DNA of 64,000 nt from Leptothrix sp. (in: b-proteobacteria) (lineage in GTDB: Bacteria > Pseudomonadota > Gammaproteobacteria > Burkholderiales > Burkholderiaceae_C): positions 124,001 through 188,000 of the forward strand of contig PNKV01000006.1 of NCBI GenBank assembly GCA_013822685.1. The letters run 5' to 3'. Made by a program: the position numbers and the translations under genes. The notes beneath the pieces are model-generated. The model worked only from the letters and a program-made list of their open reading frames with translations, was not told the DNA's origin and ran no database searches. This document shows, piece by piece, positions 55,043-63,610 of the stretch (position 1 is its first letter; every line of letters starts with the position of its first letter).

Positions 55043-56395
55043 ATGTCAAGCCAGACCGAACCGCCGGTGATCGACGGAAGCCCGCCACCGACTGCGGCCA
55101 AGGTGCGAGGCGTCAACCACGCCACCGGGCTGAAAAACATGCAGCTGCTGATCCAGCTGCGCTGGATCGCGGTCGTGGGGCAGATCGTCACCATTGCCGT
55201 GGCGCATTTTGCCTATGGCATGCAGCTGCCCCTCAAGCACATGTTGACGGTGCTGGCCTGCCTGATGGCCTTCAACGTGGCCAGCCAGTTGCATTGGCGC
55301 GCCCACCGTGAAGTCACCAATGGCGAGCTGTTTTTCGCACTGCTGGTCGATGTCAGCATGCTGACCTTTCAGCTTTACCTCAGCGGTGGCGCCACCAATC
55401 CTTTCGCCTTTCTCTACCTGCTGCAGCTGACCTTGGCCGCCCTGCTGCTGGAGGCCTGGTCCACCTGGACCATCTTCGCCATCACCGCCACCTGCTTTGC
55501 CAGCCTGGCCTTGTTCGGCGTGCCCTTGTCATTCCCGCAGGATCAGAACCAGGGCCTGTTCAGCCCTTACATGCAAGGCATGCTGATCTGCTTTGCGCTC
55601 AACGCCGCGCTGCTGGTGATCTTCATCACGCGCATCAGCATCAACTTGCGCAAACGCGATGCACGCCTGGCGAACCTGCGGCAACGCGCGGCCGAAGAAG
55701 AGCACATCGTGCGCATGGGCCTGTTGGCCACGGGTGCCGCGCATGAACTGGGCACCCCTTTGGCCACGCTGGCCGTCATCCTGGGCGATTGGGCGCGCCT
55801 GCCCTCCTTCACGTCCGACCCGGAGCTGCTGCAGGAAGTCGACGAAATGCAAGCCCAGGTTCAGCGCTGCAAAGCCATCGTGAGTGGCATCTTGTTGTCA
55901 GCCGGCGAAGCGCGGGGCGAGTCGTCAGAAAAAACCACCGTCTGCACGTTCATGGACGAACTGGTGGACGAGTGGCGCTCGACGCGGCCCGCCAACGCTT
56001 TTGTCTACGACAACCGGTTTGGCCAGGATCTGACCATGGTGTCTGACTCGGCCTTGAAGCAGACCATCTGCAATGTGCTGGACAATGCACTGGAGGCTTC
56101 TCCCCATCTGAAGCTCGAGGTCACGCGCGATGCCGACACCTTGAGCGTCACCGTCACAGACAACGGCCCCGGTTTCGGCCCCGCCATGCTGGCCAACTTC
56201 GGCAAGCCCTACCAGTCCAGCAAAGGGCGCCCTGGCCGGGGCCTGGGTTTGTTCCTGGCGGTGAACGTGGCACGCACGCTCGGGGGCAGCCTCACCGCGC
56301 GCAACCGGGCCGGGGGTGGCGCGGTCGTGACCCTGAGCCTGCCCCTGTCCGCCATCACTTTTGAGGAAGACGAAGCCCATGGAAGAAGCAGCTGA
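55043..56395 (+). CDS. regB: Redox-sensing histidine kinase, RegB/PrrB/RoxS type
   Basis: Sensor kinase of 450 residues with six membrane segments. The quinone-binding motif GGATNPF is intact (115-121). H-box is AAHELGTPLATL (His234), the RegB-specific form. A conserved-position Cys276 in VQRCKAIVSGIL corresponds to the redox-active Cys of the family. ATPase motifs are NVLDNALEAS, DNGPGFG and GRGLGLFLAVNVA. RegB reads quinone-pool redox state and Cys oxidation and controls respiratory genes. ATG 55043 chosen, 19 bp after SURF1. Its placement behind a ubiquinol oxidase fits that job. Confidence 0.93.
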   Translation: MSSQTEPPVIDGSPPPTAAKVRGVNHATGLKNMQLLIQLRWIAVVGQIVTIAVAHFAYGMQLPLKHMLTVLACLMAFNVASQLHWRAHREVTNGELFFALLVDVSMLTFQLYLSGGATNPFAFLYLLQLTLAALLLEAWSTWTIFAITATCFASLALFGVPLSFPQDQNQGLFSPYMQGMLICFALNAALLVIFITRISINLRKRDARLANLRQRAAEEEHIVRMGLLATGAAHELGTPLATLAVILGDWARLPSFTSDPELLQEVDEMQAQVQRCKAIVSGILLSAGEARGESSEKTTVCTFMDELVDEWRSTRPANAFVYDNRFGQDLTMVSDSALKQTICNVLDNALEASPHLKLEVTRDADTLSVTVTDNGPGFGPAMLANFGKPYQSSKGRPGRGLGLFLAVNVARTLGGSLTARNRAGGGAVVTLSLPLSAITFEEDEAHGRSS

Positions 56396-56921
56396 GCGCG
56401 TGCTGCTCATCGTTGAAGACGACGCGGCATTTGCCCGAACGCTCGGCCGTTCGTTCGAGCGGCGTGGCTATGAAGTCATGCTCGCGTCCAGCCTGGAAGG
56501 GATGACCGAGTTGCTGCAACAGCGCACGCCAGGCTATGCCGTCGTGGACCTGAAGCTCAACAGCGAAGCGTCCGGCCTGGCCTGCGTGCAAAAGCTCAAC
56601 GCACACGATCCCGACATGCTGATCGTGGTCCTGACCGGGTTCGCCAGCATCGCGACGGCGGTCGAGGCCATCAAGCTGGGCGCTTGCCATTACCTGGCCA
56701 AGCCCTCCAACACGGACGACATCGAAGCCGCCTTCGGCCGCGCCGAGGGCGACACCGAGGTCGGCCTGACCAACCGTTCCACCTCGATCAAAACGCTGGA
56801 GTGGGAGCGCATCCACGAGATCCTGGCCGAAACCGGTTTCAACATCTCCGAGACCGCGCGCCGGCTGGGCATGCACCGGCGCACCCTGGCGCGCAAGCTG
56901 GGCAAGCAGCAGGTCAAGTAA
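56379..56921 (+). CDS. regA: Redox response regulator, RegA/PrrA/RoxR type
   Basis: Response regulator of 180 residues, partner of RegB. Receiver: LLIVEDD, Asp57 in VVDLKLNSEASG, and VVLTGFASIATAVEAIKLGACHYLAKPSN. A short linker leads to the C-terminal Fis-type HTH (LAETGFNISETARRLGMHRRTLARKLGK), nearly invariant in the family. ATG 56379 with GAGGAAGA upstream overlaps regB by 17 bp. Members control oxidases, carbon and nitrogen fixation and anaerobic genes. The adjacent cyo operon is a likely target. Confidence 0.94.
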   Translation: MEEAAERVLLIVEDDAAFARTLGRSFERRGYEVMLASSLEGMTELLQQRTPGYAVVDLKLNSEASGLACVQKLNAHDPDMLIVVLTGFASIATAVEAIKLGACHYLAKPSNTDDIEAAFGRAEGDTEVGLTNRSTSIKTLEWERIHEILAETGFNISETARRLGMHRRTLARKLGKQQVK

Positions 56922-56927
56922 GCCCAA

Positions 56928-56942
56928 GAAACACCGTGTTTC
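56928..56942. promoter_or_regulatory. 15-bp palindrome GAAACAC-C-GTGTTTC between regA and opgD
   Basis: Perfect 7-bp arms around a single C. There is no T-run, so a terminator is unlikely. It lies 7 bp after the regA stop and 56 bp before opgD, where a promoter/operator for opgD would be expected. The shape suits a dimeric helix-turn-helix repressor. Confidence 0.45.
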
Positions 56943-56997
56943 ATGCGGCTGGACGTGATTGGATAGCATAGGGGTTCCACCAAGGAGGCCCTAGCGC

Positions 56998-58584
56998 ATG
57001 CAACGACGTCACTTCATCCAGACCGCCGCAGCCCTTGCCGCCGCTGGCATCTCCATGCCGAACCTGATGGCAGCGGAGCGGGCAGGCGCGGTCAGCAAAC
57101 TCGGCAAACCCCAGGCTTTCAGTTATGCGTGGCTGAAGGGGCAAGCCAGCATGTTGGCCGGGCAGGCCTGGCGCCCGCCCACCACCCGTGTGCCCGATGA
57201 GCTTACCCAGCTGGATTGGGACCAGTACCAATCGATCGGTTACCACGATCAACACGCCTTGTGGGCCAAGCAAAAGCGGCGCTTCGAGGTGAAGTTCTTC
57301 CACCTGGGCCGCGGCTTCACCGCGCCAGTGCACATGCACGAGGTGATCGATGGCCAAGCGCAAGAGTTGGCCTACGACCCCAGCATGTTCGATTACGGCA
57401 AAAGCGGCGTGAAGGGCGCTCGCCTGCCCAAGGACCTGGGCTTCGCGGGCTTTCGGGTCAACTTCCACACCGACTGGAAGCGTGATGTGGCGGCCTTCCT
57501 GGGCGCCAGCTACTTCCGCGCCGTGGGGGGCGAAGGGCAATACGGCCTGTCCACCCGCGGCCTGGCCATCGACTGCGGCGCCGAGCGCCCTGAAGAATTC
57601 CCGGTGTTCACCTCGTATTGGCTGGAGCGCCCCGCCCCCAACTCATCCACGCTCACGGTTTATGGCCTGCTCGATTCGCCCAGCGTGGCCGGCGCTTACC
57701 GCTTCGACATCCATCCCGGCGAGATGATGGTGATGGACGTGGACGCGGCCCTGTACCCCCGCAAGCCGATCGAGCGCCTGGGCATTGCGCCATTGACCAG
57801 CATGTTCCAGCACGGCGAAAACGATCACCGCATGGCCAACGATTGGCGCGCCGAGATCCATGACTCGGATGGCTTGGCCATGTGGAGCGGCAACGGCGAA
57901 TGGATCTGGCGTCCGGTCACCAACCCGGCGGGGCTGCGCTTCAGCTCTTACGCAGACGAGAACCCGCGTGGCTTTGGCTTGCTGCAGCGTGATCGCCAGT
58001 TTGACCACTACCAGGACGATGGGGTGTTCTATGAACGCCGCCCCAGCTTGTGGGTAGAGCCCAAGGCGGGTTGGGGCAAAGGCGCGGTGCAGTTGGTGGA
58101 ACTGCCCACCGACGACGAGACCAACGACAACATCGTCGCCTTCTGGAACCCGGAAGCCAAGCTGCAGCCTGGGCAGGAACGCCTGTTCAGCTACCGCCTG
58201 CATTGGGGCGCCAGGCCGCCCGCGCAACCCACCGCCGCGCAGGTGGTGGCCACGCGCACCGGCATCGGCGGCGTGGTCGGCCAAAAGCGCAAGTATTTTT
58301 CGTGGCGCTTCGTGGTGGACTTTGCAGGAGGCGACCTGCCCATGCTGCGCGAAGGCGCGAAGGTGGAGCCCGTGATCACCGTGTCACGGGGGCAAGTGGA
58401 GATCACCTCGGCGCGGCCCTTGAGCTCGATCAACGGTTACCGCGCCATGTTTGACCTGCGCCCCGTCGATGACAGCACGGCCCCGGTGGAATTGCGCCTT
58501 TACCTGAGCTACAACGGCCAGCCCATGAGCGAGACCTGGCTTTACCAATGGACGCCACCACCGGCGGCTCAGCGCCGGGTGTGA
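56998..58584 (+). CDS. opgD: Periplasmic glucan biosynthesis protein OpgD (MdoD)
   Basis: Exported protein of 528 residues for osmoregulated periplasmic glucan (OPG) synthesis. N-terminal RRHFIQTAAALAAAG is Tat-like, as in E. coli OpgD. Family segments are EVKFFHLGRGFTAPVHMHEV, SYFRAVGGEGQYGLSTRGLAIDCG, NDHRMANDWRAEIHDSDGLAMW and PRGFGLLQRDRQFDHYQDD. The OpgH synthase is not here. The LTA-synthase-family membrane sulfatase at 22282 could add substituents to such glucans, but that link is speculative. Confidence 0.94.
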   Translation: MQRRHFIQTAAALAAAGISMPNLMAAERAGAVSKLGKPQAFSYAWLKGQASMLAGQAWRPPTTRVPDELTQLDWDQYQSIGYHDQHALWAKQKRRFEVKFFHLGRGFTAPVHMHEVIDGQAQELAYDPSMFDYGKSGVKGARLPKDLGFAGFRVNFHTDWKRDVAAFLGASYFRAVGGEGQYGLSTRGLAIDCGAERPEEFPVFTSYWLERPAPNSSTLTVYGLLDSPSVAGAYRFDIHPGEMMVMDVDAALYPRKPIERLGIAPLTSMFQHGENDHRMANDWRAEIHDSDGLAMWSGNGEWIWRPVTNPAGLRFSSYADENPRGFGLLQRDRQFDHYQDDGVFYERRPSLWVEPKAGWGKGAVQLVELPTDDETNDNIVAFWNPEAKLQPGQERLFSYRLHWGARPPAQPTAAQVVATRTGIGGVVGQKRKYFSWRFVVDFAGGDLPMLREGAKVEPVITVSRGQVEITSARPLSSINGYRAMFDLRPVDDSTAPVELRLYLSYNGQPMSETWLYQWTPPPAAQRRV

Positions 58585-58600
58585 CGGCGCAAAGGCCAGC

Positions 58601-59344
58601 CTACAGCGCCACGGTGCGGCCCACGTACAAGATCGGGCCGGTGGGCCGCCCGATGGGCGAGCCATTCTCAGGCTCCAGGGTGATCTCGAACAACTGTTGA
58701 GCACCCACGCCAGGCAGCCGCGACACCGGCAACTCCAACGGCTGGCCCGCCTTCACCAAGCCCAATGAGGTGGGGCCGGCAGCGCCTTGCGGCTTGGTCC
58801 AGAACTGCAGCGCACGGCCTGCGGGCACCACACCCGTCTGCCCCATGGGCAGCAAGCGCACCGTGCCGCCTGCATGCACCTCGACCACCCAGCCTGTGCT
58901 TTGATCCTGGGGGCTTTGCAGCACGGCCAGGTAGCGCGCACCTGGCTCTTGGCCTGGCAGGCCCGCGCCTTGGTTCACCAGCAACACCGCCATGACCAGG
59001 CAGACGGCCAGAGCCAAACCACTGACGCCTTGCCACAAGCCCAAGCGCTGCCACCAGGGCGCGCGGCTCGGGGTGCTTTCAGCGCGGGCAGGCCGGGGCA
59101 TGGCGGCGGCCATGGCACTCAGCGTGGCGTCGATGCGTTGCCACAGCTGCGCGCGTGGGGCCGCAGGTGCGGCTTGGGCGCTCAAGCTCAACAACTGGTC
59201 TTGCCAGGCATAGACCTCGGAGTGCAATGCAGGGTCTTGCGCCAAGGCAGCTTGGAAAGCCACTTTGTCTTCTTCGCTCAAGGTGCCCAACACGTACTCG
59301 CCCGTGGTGGCCACCCGGCTTTCAGGGTCCTGAAGGTTGATCAC
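58601..59344 (-). CDS. RskA-like anti-sigma factor
   Basis: Membrane anti-sigma factor of 247 residues for the preceding ECF sigma. GTG 59344 gives the typical start VINLQDPESRVATTGEYVLGTLS and overlaps the sigma stop (GTGA). An ATG at 59386 would overlap by 46 bp. The N-terminal sigma-binding region (~1-90) is followed by one membrane segment (VSGLALAVCLVMAVLLVN, ~115-135) and a periplasmic RskA domain (ARYLAVLQSPQDQSTGWVVEV, PAGRALQFWTKPQG, LPVSRLPGV). No zinc-binding HxxxCxxC motif is present. Presumably inactivated by regulated proteolysis. Confidence 0.88.
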   Translation of the reverse strand: MINLQDPESRVATTGEYVLGTLSEEDKVAFQAALAQDPALHSEVYAWQDQLLSLSAQAAPAAPRAQLWQRIDATLSAMAAAMPRPARAESTPSRAPWWQRLGLWQGVSGLALAVCLVMAVLLVNQGAGLPGQEPGARYLAVLQSPQDQSTGWVVEVHAGGTVRLLPMGQTGVVPAGRALQFWTKPQGAAGPTSLGLVKAGQPLELPVSRLPGVGAQQLFEITLEPENGSPIGRPTGPILYVGRTVAL

Positions 59345-59913
59345 GCCATGCACTCCTTCAGGCTGTTCAGGCTGCGGCGAATCCATGACTTCACCGTGCC
59401 CAAGGGGGTTTGCAGCCGCTCGGCAATCTGCTCATGGGTGTAGCCGTCTACAAAAGCGTGCACCACGCAAGCCCTTCTCGCTTCGTCCAAACGCTGCAGG
59501 CAGCGCTCCAGGCTGTCGCTGTCCAGGCCCCGCTCGCTGGCCGTGTCTTGCACCGCCTGCTGCTGGTCCGACAACTCGGCCAGGTCGACCGGGTCAAGCG
59601 CCTGCATGCGGCCCGGATGGCGCACCTCTTTGAGTGCGCGGTGGCGCACCACCGTGTACAGCCAGCCTCGCGCCGAACCCAGCTCAGGCCGGTAGGTGGA
59701 GGCGTCTTGCCAGACTTGCAGGAAAGCGTCGTGCAGCACATCTTCGGCCAGCTCGCGGTCTCGCACGATGCGCAAGGCCACGCCAAGCAACCAGCGCGCC
59801 TCGCGCTCGTACAAGGCGCGCATGGCGAAGCGCTCGCCACGCGCGCAAGCGAGCAAGGCAGCTTCGTAGTCAAAAGGTGTGGGGTCGGCGTTCAGCATGC
59901 GCTCAATGTACAT
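59341..59913 (-). CDS. ECF-family RNA polymerase sigma factor
   Basis: Sigma-70 family ECF factor of 190 residues. Region 2 is FAMRALYEREARWLLGVALRIVRDRELAEDVLHDAFLQVW with ARGWLYTVVRHRALKEVR. Region 4 is ACVVHAFVDGYTHEQIAERLQTPLGTVKSWIRRSL. ATG 59913 or 59898 is the start. Same strand and order as an upstream DUF3455 lipoprotein (31 bp gap) and the downstream anti-sigma gene, so one operon is likely. The signal and regulon are unknown; the lipoprotein may be a target. Confidence 0.92.
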   Translation of the reverse strand: MYIERMLNADPTPFDYEAALLACARGERFAMRALYEREARWLLGVALRIVRDRELAEDVLHDAFLQVWQDASTYRPELGSARGWLYTVVRHRALKEVRHPGRMQALDPVDLAELSDQQQAVQDTASERGLDSDSLERCLQRLDEARRACVVHAFVDGYTHEQIAERLQTPLGTVKSWIRRSLNSLKECMA

Positions 59914-59944
59914 GCCACGCCGGCACCACTGCTTTTGACTGAGC

Positions 59945-60508
59945 TCAAGCGGCTTTCCAGAAGATGTAGTCGGCCTGGTACTTCACCACTTCCTTGCGGC
60001 CCACGGCGCCGCCATCGCACATGCTCGCGGGCGCCACACCACCTTGCGTGGCCACGCGCTGCACATAGGTGATGCCGCTCATGGCGCCCGAGCCCATGGC
60101 CGGGTTGGCCTTCACGAGTTGCGATGGGATGTTGCCCATGCCTGCGGGCGCCACAGCCACTTGCGTGCCAGTGATCTTGGAGCCGTCCAGCGCGGCCCAG
60201 GTGGCGGGAGGACCAAAGTAGGTGCCCAGCTTGGCGCCACTGCGGCTCATCAGGTCAGCTTGCGGCCCAACGAACACCCAGGCAAAGGCGCCCGGCGCAT
60301 CGGCCTTGGCGCGGCATTCGTAGGTGATCTCGCCCACGCCCACGCTTTGCAGGGCGACCTGGTTGCCCATGGGCACCTTGACAGCGTCTGGCAGGCCATC
60401 CTGGCTGAAAGGCTTGTCCATGGCCTTGGGCGACATGCTGGAGCATGCGGACAACAAGGCAACGCAGGCCAGGGCCAGGGTGGTGGTGGTACGGGTTTGC
60501 ATGCTCAT
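59945..60508 (-). CDS. DUF3455-family lipoprotein
   Basis: Exported protein of 187 residues. Signal peptide with lipobox LSAC (ALLSACSSM). The DUF3455 domain spans ~35-185 with VPMGNQVALQSVGVGEITYECRA, FAWVFVGPQADLM, GTYFGPPATWAALDGSKITG, GITYVQRVATQGGVAP and KYQADYIFWKA. AAGGAG precedes ATG 60508. The domain is common and of unknown function. First gene of the DUF3455-ECF-RskA unit. Confidence 0.85.
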   Translation of the reverse strand: MSMQTRTTTTLALACVALLSACSSMSPKAMDKPFSQDGLPDAVKVPMGNQVALQSVGVGEITYECRAKADAPGAFAWVFVGPQADLMSRSGAKLGTYFGPPATWAALDGSKITGTQVAVAPAGMGNIPSQLVKANPAMGSGAMSGITYVQRVATQGGVAPASMCDGGAVGRKEVVKYQADYIFWKAA

Positions 60509-60579
60509 GAGAAAGCTCCTTCAACAATCGTGGGTTTTGATGGGTGTGGCCGAGGCTCACACCAGGTACTGGCCACGAA

Positions 60580-60605
60580 GGATGCGCTTGGATGCACAGG
60601 GATGG
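60580..60605. repeat. Three GGATG direct repeats at exact 10-bp period
   Basis: GGATGC (60580-60585), GGATGC (60590-60595) and GGATGG (60600-60605) lie on one face of the helix, in the 169-bp region between the ECF operon (start 60508, minus) and the ABC importer (start 60678, plus). On the minus strand they read GCATCC, similar to -35 elements of some ECF sigma factors. I found no convincing -10 partner. Could be a regulator-binding array or an autoregulatory ECF promoter region. Confidence 0.5.
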
Positions 60606-60677
60606 GATTTATTTTTAAAAACAATGGCACGGCAGTTGCATGGATCGCAGGTGCCCGCCCGACCTGGAGTCCTTTTG

Positions 60678-61526
60678 ATGAACCGCCATCGTCCCACCGA
60701 CCCCTCACGCCGCCGAGCCCTGGCCGCACTGTCCTTGCCCCTGGCCCCCTGGGCGCTCATGGGCACAGTGAGTGCCGCCACCCTGGAAGAAGTCCGCAAG
60801 CGCGGCTACCTGGTCGTGGTCACCGAAGACGATTTCAAACCTTTCGAGTTCATCAAGGATGGCAAGCCCACCGGCTTTGACAACGAGATGATCGAGGCGC
60901 TGCGCAAGTACGCCCCTTTCGGGATCCGCCAGGAGATCGTGCCTTGGACCGGCCTGCTGGCAGGCGTCGCCACTGGCAAATACGACATCGCCATCACCGC
61001 CGCGCTCATCACCAAGGAGCGCACGCAATCGCTGGATTTCGCCAGCCCCATCGCCGATGCCACGCACTACTACGTCAAGCGCAAAAGCGATGCCTCGATC
61101 AAGTCGATCAAAGACCTGAACGGCAAACGGATCGGTGTGCAAGGCGGCAGCGCCATGCTGGCCCGGCTGCCCGAGCTGGCGGCCATGCTGGCCAAGACCG
61201 GCGGCACGCTGGGCAAGGTCACCGAGTACACCTCTTACCCTGAGGCCTACCAAGACCTGGCCTTGGGACGCACCGACGTGGTCATCAACACCGTCATCAA
61301 CCTGAAGTCGCTGGCCACCGAGAAGCCGGCCGTGTTCGAGTTGGGCCAGGCCGTGTCCGGCAAGTCCTACCCGGGCTGGGCGGTGAAGAAAGGCAATGGC
61401 GAGTTGTTGAAGTTCATCAACGAATTCATCGCCAAGCAAAAGGCCAATGGCACGATGCCCGCGCTGCAAAAGAAGTGGTTCGGCGAAGCGTTTGACCTCC
61501 CGGCATCGTTCACCCCCGAAGTCTGA
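60678..61526 (+). CDS. Polar amino-acid ABC transporter, periplasmic binding protein
   Basis: Solute-binding protein of the PBPb/SBP_bac_3 family, 282 residues. N-terminal RRR followed by a hydrophobic stretch (ALAALSLPLAPWAL) is a signal peptide, possibly Tat-type. Domain features are KRGYLVVVTEDDFKPFEFI, GKPTGFDNEMIEAL, GKYDIAITAALITKERTQSLDFASPI, LNGKRIGVQGGSAM and ALQKKWFGEAF. ATG 60678 has GGAG upstream. First gene of a four-gene importer; the ligand (amino acid or opine) cannot be set from sequence. Confidence 0.92.
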   Translation: MNRHRPTDPSRRRALAALSLPLAPWALMGTVSAATLEEVRKRGYLVVVTEDDFKPFEFIKDGKPTGFDNEMIEALRKYAPFGIRQEIVPWTGLLAGVATGKYDIAITAALITKERTQSLDFASPIADATHYYVKRKSDASIKSIKDLNGKRIGVQGGSAMLARLPELAAMLAKTGGTLGKVTEYTSYPEAYQDLALGRTDVVINTVINLKSLATEKPAVFELGQAVSGKSYPGWAVKKGNGELLKFINEFIAKQKANGTMPALQKKWFGEAFDLPASFTPEV

Positions 61527-61532
61527 CGCCGC

Positions 61533-62180
61533 GTGAGCGCAGAAGATTGGCTGGCGCTGTTCAGCGGCGCGCTCACCACCTTGGCATTGTCGGCCGCGGG
61601 CATTGCGCTGGGCCTTCCGCTCGGCCTGGGCTTGGCCTTGCTGCGCTGGTCGCGCGTGCCGGTGATCGCGCCTATGGTGGCGGTGTATGTCAGCGTGCTG
61701 CGCGCCACGCCGCTGATCACCTTGCTGTTGCTCATCTTCTTCGCGCTGCCTGGTTTGGGCATCACGCTGGGGCCGGTGTCGGCCGGCGTGCTGGCACTCA
61801 TGCTCAACGGATCGGCGTTCAACTGCGAGATCTGGCGCGCAGCGCTGATGGATCTGCCCAAGGACCAGATCGAGGCCGCGCAATCCACCGGCATGCGCTT
61901 CGGCCTGTATCTGCGCCGCATCGTTCTGCCCCAGATCGCCCGCGCCAGCTTGCCCGGGCTGATGAGCGAGATGTCGCTGTTGATCAAGTTGACGCCCGCG
62001 TTGGCCGTGGTCGGTGTGGTGGACTTGACGCGGGCTGCGGTGCGCATTGGTGCCAACACCTACGAGCCACTGCCACCACTGATGGCGGCCTTGGCGATCT
62101 ACCTGCCCATCGTGTATGCGGTGGTGAGCAGCCAGCGATGGCTTGAGCGGCGCCGCGCCTTGCTGGCGGCCGAGGCGTGA
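61533..62180 (+). CDS. Polar amino-acid ABC transporter permease 1
   Basis: Inner-membrane permease of 215 residues, HisMQ type. ALTTLALSAAGIALGLPLGLGLALL is the first membrane segment. The coupling-helix (EAA) motif is DLPKDQIEAAQSTGMRFGLYLRRIVLPQ. PLITLLLLIFFALPGLGITL is typical of His/Gln-type permeases. Start is GTG 61533, 6 bp after the binding protein. The stop overlaps the next permease start. Confidence 0.92.
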   Translation: MSAEDWLALFSGALTTLALSAAGIALGLPLGLGLALLRWSRVPVIAPMVAVYVSVLRATPLITLLLLIFFALPGLGITLGPVSAGVLALMLNGSAFNCEIWRAALMDLPKDQIEAAQSTGMRFGLYLRRIVLPQIARASLPGLMSEMSLLIKLTPALAVVGVVDLTRAAVRIGANTYEPLPPLMAALAIYLPIVYAVVSSQRWLERRRALLAAEA

Positions 62181-62833
62181 TGCAGGACTTCGCCATCGTC
62201 TGGTCAGAGCGCAGCCTGCTGTTGTCGGGGCTGGCCAACACGGTCGTGCTGACGGTGCTGGCGGCCGTGGGTGCCTTTGCCTTGGGCGCCTTCCTGTGCC
62301 CGCTGCTGACGCGGCAAGAGCGCGCTGTGGCGTGGGCAGCGCACGCCTTCGTCGACGGCTTCCGCTGCACACCATTTTTGCTGTTCGCCTACCTTGTCTA
62401 TTACGGCCTGCCCACGGTGGGCATCAGCTTTGACAGTTGGGGCGCGGGCCTGTTCGCGCTGGTGCTGTACCACACAGCCTACGTGGCCGAGATCCTGCGC
62501 GGTGCGTGGGCCGCCCAGCCCAAAGCCCCCCTGGAAGCGGCGCATGCTTTTGGCTTTCGTGGCTTCGGTCTGTGGCGCCGCATCGTGATGCCGCCCTTGC
62601 TGCTGGCGGCCGGGCCGTTGCTGGGCAACCAAGTCATCCAGATCGTCAAGGACAGTGCCTTCCTCACCGTCATTGCCCTGCCCGAACTCACGCACGCGGC
62701 CAACTCGATCCAGTCGCGCCACTATGTGCCGTTTGCCGCTTTGCTGACCGCCTTGCTGCTCTATTGGGCTTTGTGCCTGGTGGTGGAAGCAGGCGTGGCC
62801 GCCGTGGGGCGCATGGCCGAGGCCCGCCGATGA
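62180..62833 (+). CDS. Polar amino-acid ABC transporter permease 2
   Basis: Second HisMQ-type permease, 217 residues. The family region [27 protein letters not shown] and the EAA-type loop ([26 protein letters not shown]) are clear. ATG 62180 overlaps the previous stop (TGATG). Together with the first permease it forms a heterodimeric channel. Confidence 0.92.
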   Translation: MQDFAIVWSERSLLLSGLANTVVLTVLAAVGAFALGAFLCPLLTRQERAVAWAAHAFVDGFRCTPFLLFAYLVYYGLPTVGISFDSWGAGLFALVLYHTAYVAEILRGAWAAQPKAPLEAAHAFGFRGFGLWRRIVMPPLLLAAGPLLGNQVIQIVKDSAFLTVIALPELTHAANSIQSRHYVPFAALLTALLLYWALCLVVEAGVAAVGRMAEARR

Positions 62834-63600
62834 ACGCGCCCTACCGATTGAACGTGGCCGGGGTGAGCAAGCGTTTCGGCAGCTTGCAGGTGCTGGACAA
62901 CATCAACCTGCAGGTGGCGCCGGGCGAGACGGTGTGTTTGCTGGGGCCTTCTGGATCAGGCAAGTCCACGCTGCTGAGGTGCATCAACTGGCTTGAGCGA
63001 CCGGACTCCGGGCGCGTGCTCATTGATGGCCAGACCATCGGCGTGACCGGTGATGTGGTGATGAATGACCGCGCCCTGGCCGCCATGCGCACCCGCATTG
63101 GCATGGTGTTTCAGCATTTTGCGCTGTGGCCGCATTTGACCGTGCTGCAGAACGTGATGGAGGCGCCACTCCATGTGCTGCGTCGGCCCGCGCAAGAGGT
63201 TCGCGCCGAAGCCGAGGCCTTGTTGCGGCGGGTGGGACTTTTTGACAAGCGCGATGCATTCCCTGCGCGATTGTCAGGCGGGCAGAAGCAACGGGTGGGC
63301 ATTGCGCGGGCGCTGGCCATGAAACCTTCGCTGATGCTGTTTGACGAACCCACCAGCGCGCTCGACCCTGAACTGGTGAGCGAGGTGTTGGCCGTGATGC
63401 GCGATCTGGCGCAAGAGAGCATGACGATGGTGATCGTGACGCACGAGATGGCTTTTGCCCGCGATGTGGCCAGCCGGATCGTGTTCATGGACCGGGGCAG
63501 CGTGGTTGAAACCGGCACGCCAGAGGCCTTTTTTACCGCGCCCAGCACGGAGCGGGCGCGTCAGTTTTTGCTGCGCTATGGCAGCGCTTCAAATTCTTGA
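62830..63600 (+). CDS. Polar amino-acid ABC transporter ATP-binding protein
   Basis: ATPase of 256 residues. Walker [11 protein letters not shown]-loop [18 protein letters not shown], signature [15 protein letters not shown], Walker [15 protein letters not shown] and switch His [10 protein letters not shown] are all present, in the GlnQ/HisP pattern. ATG 62830 overlaps the permease stop (ATGA). Last gene of the importer. Confidence 0.95.
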   Translation: MNAPYRLNVAGVSKRFGSLQVLDNINLQVAPGETVCLLGPSGSGKSTLLRCINWLERPDSGRVLIDGQTIGVTGDVVMNDRALAAMRTRIGMVFQHFALWPHLTVLQNVMEAPLHVLRRPAQEVRAEAEALLRRVGLFDKRDAFPARLSGGQKQRVGIARALAMKPSLMLFDEPTSALDPELVSEVLAVMRDLAQESMTMVIVTHEMAFARDVASRIVFMDRGSVVETGTPEAFFTAPSTERARQFLLRYGSASNS

Positions 63601-63610
63601 CCTGAATACT

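Noticed and set aside
60705-62375. 556-codon minus-strand frame opposite the ABC importer
   Set aside because: The binding-protein and permease genes on the plus strand have coupled starts and stops and clear motifs.
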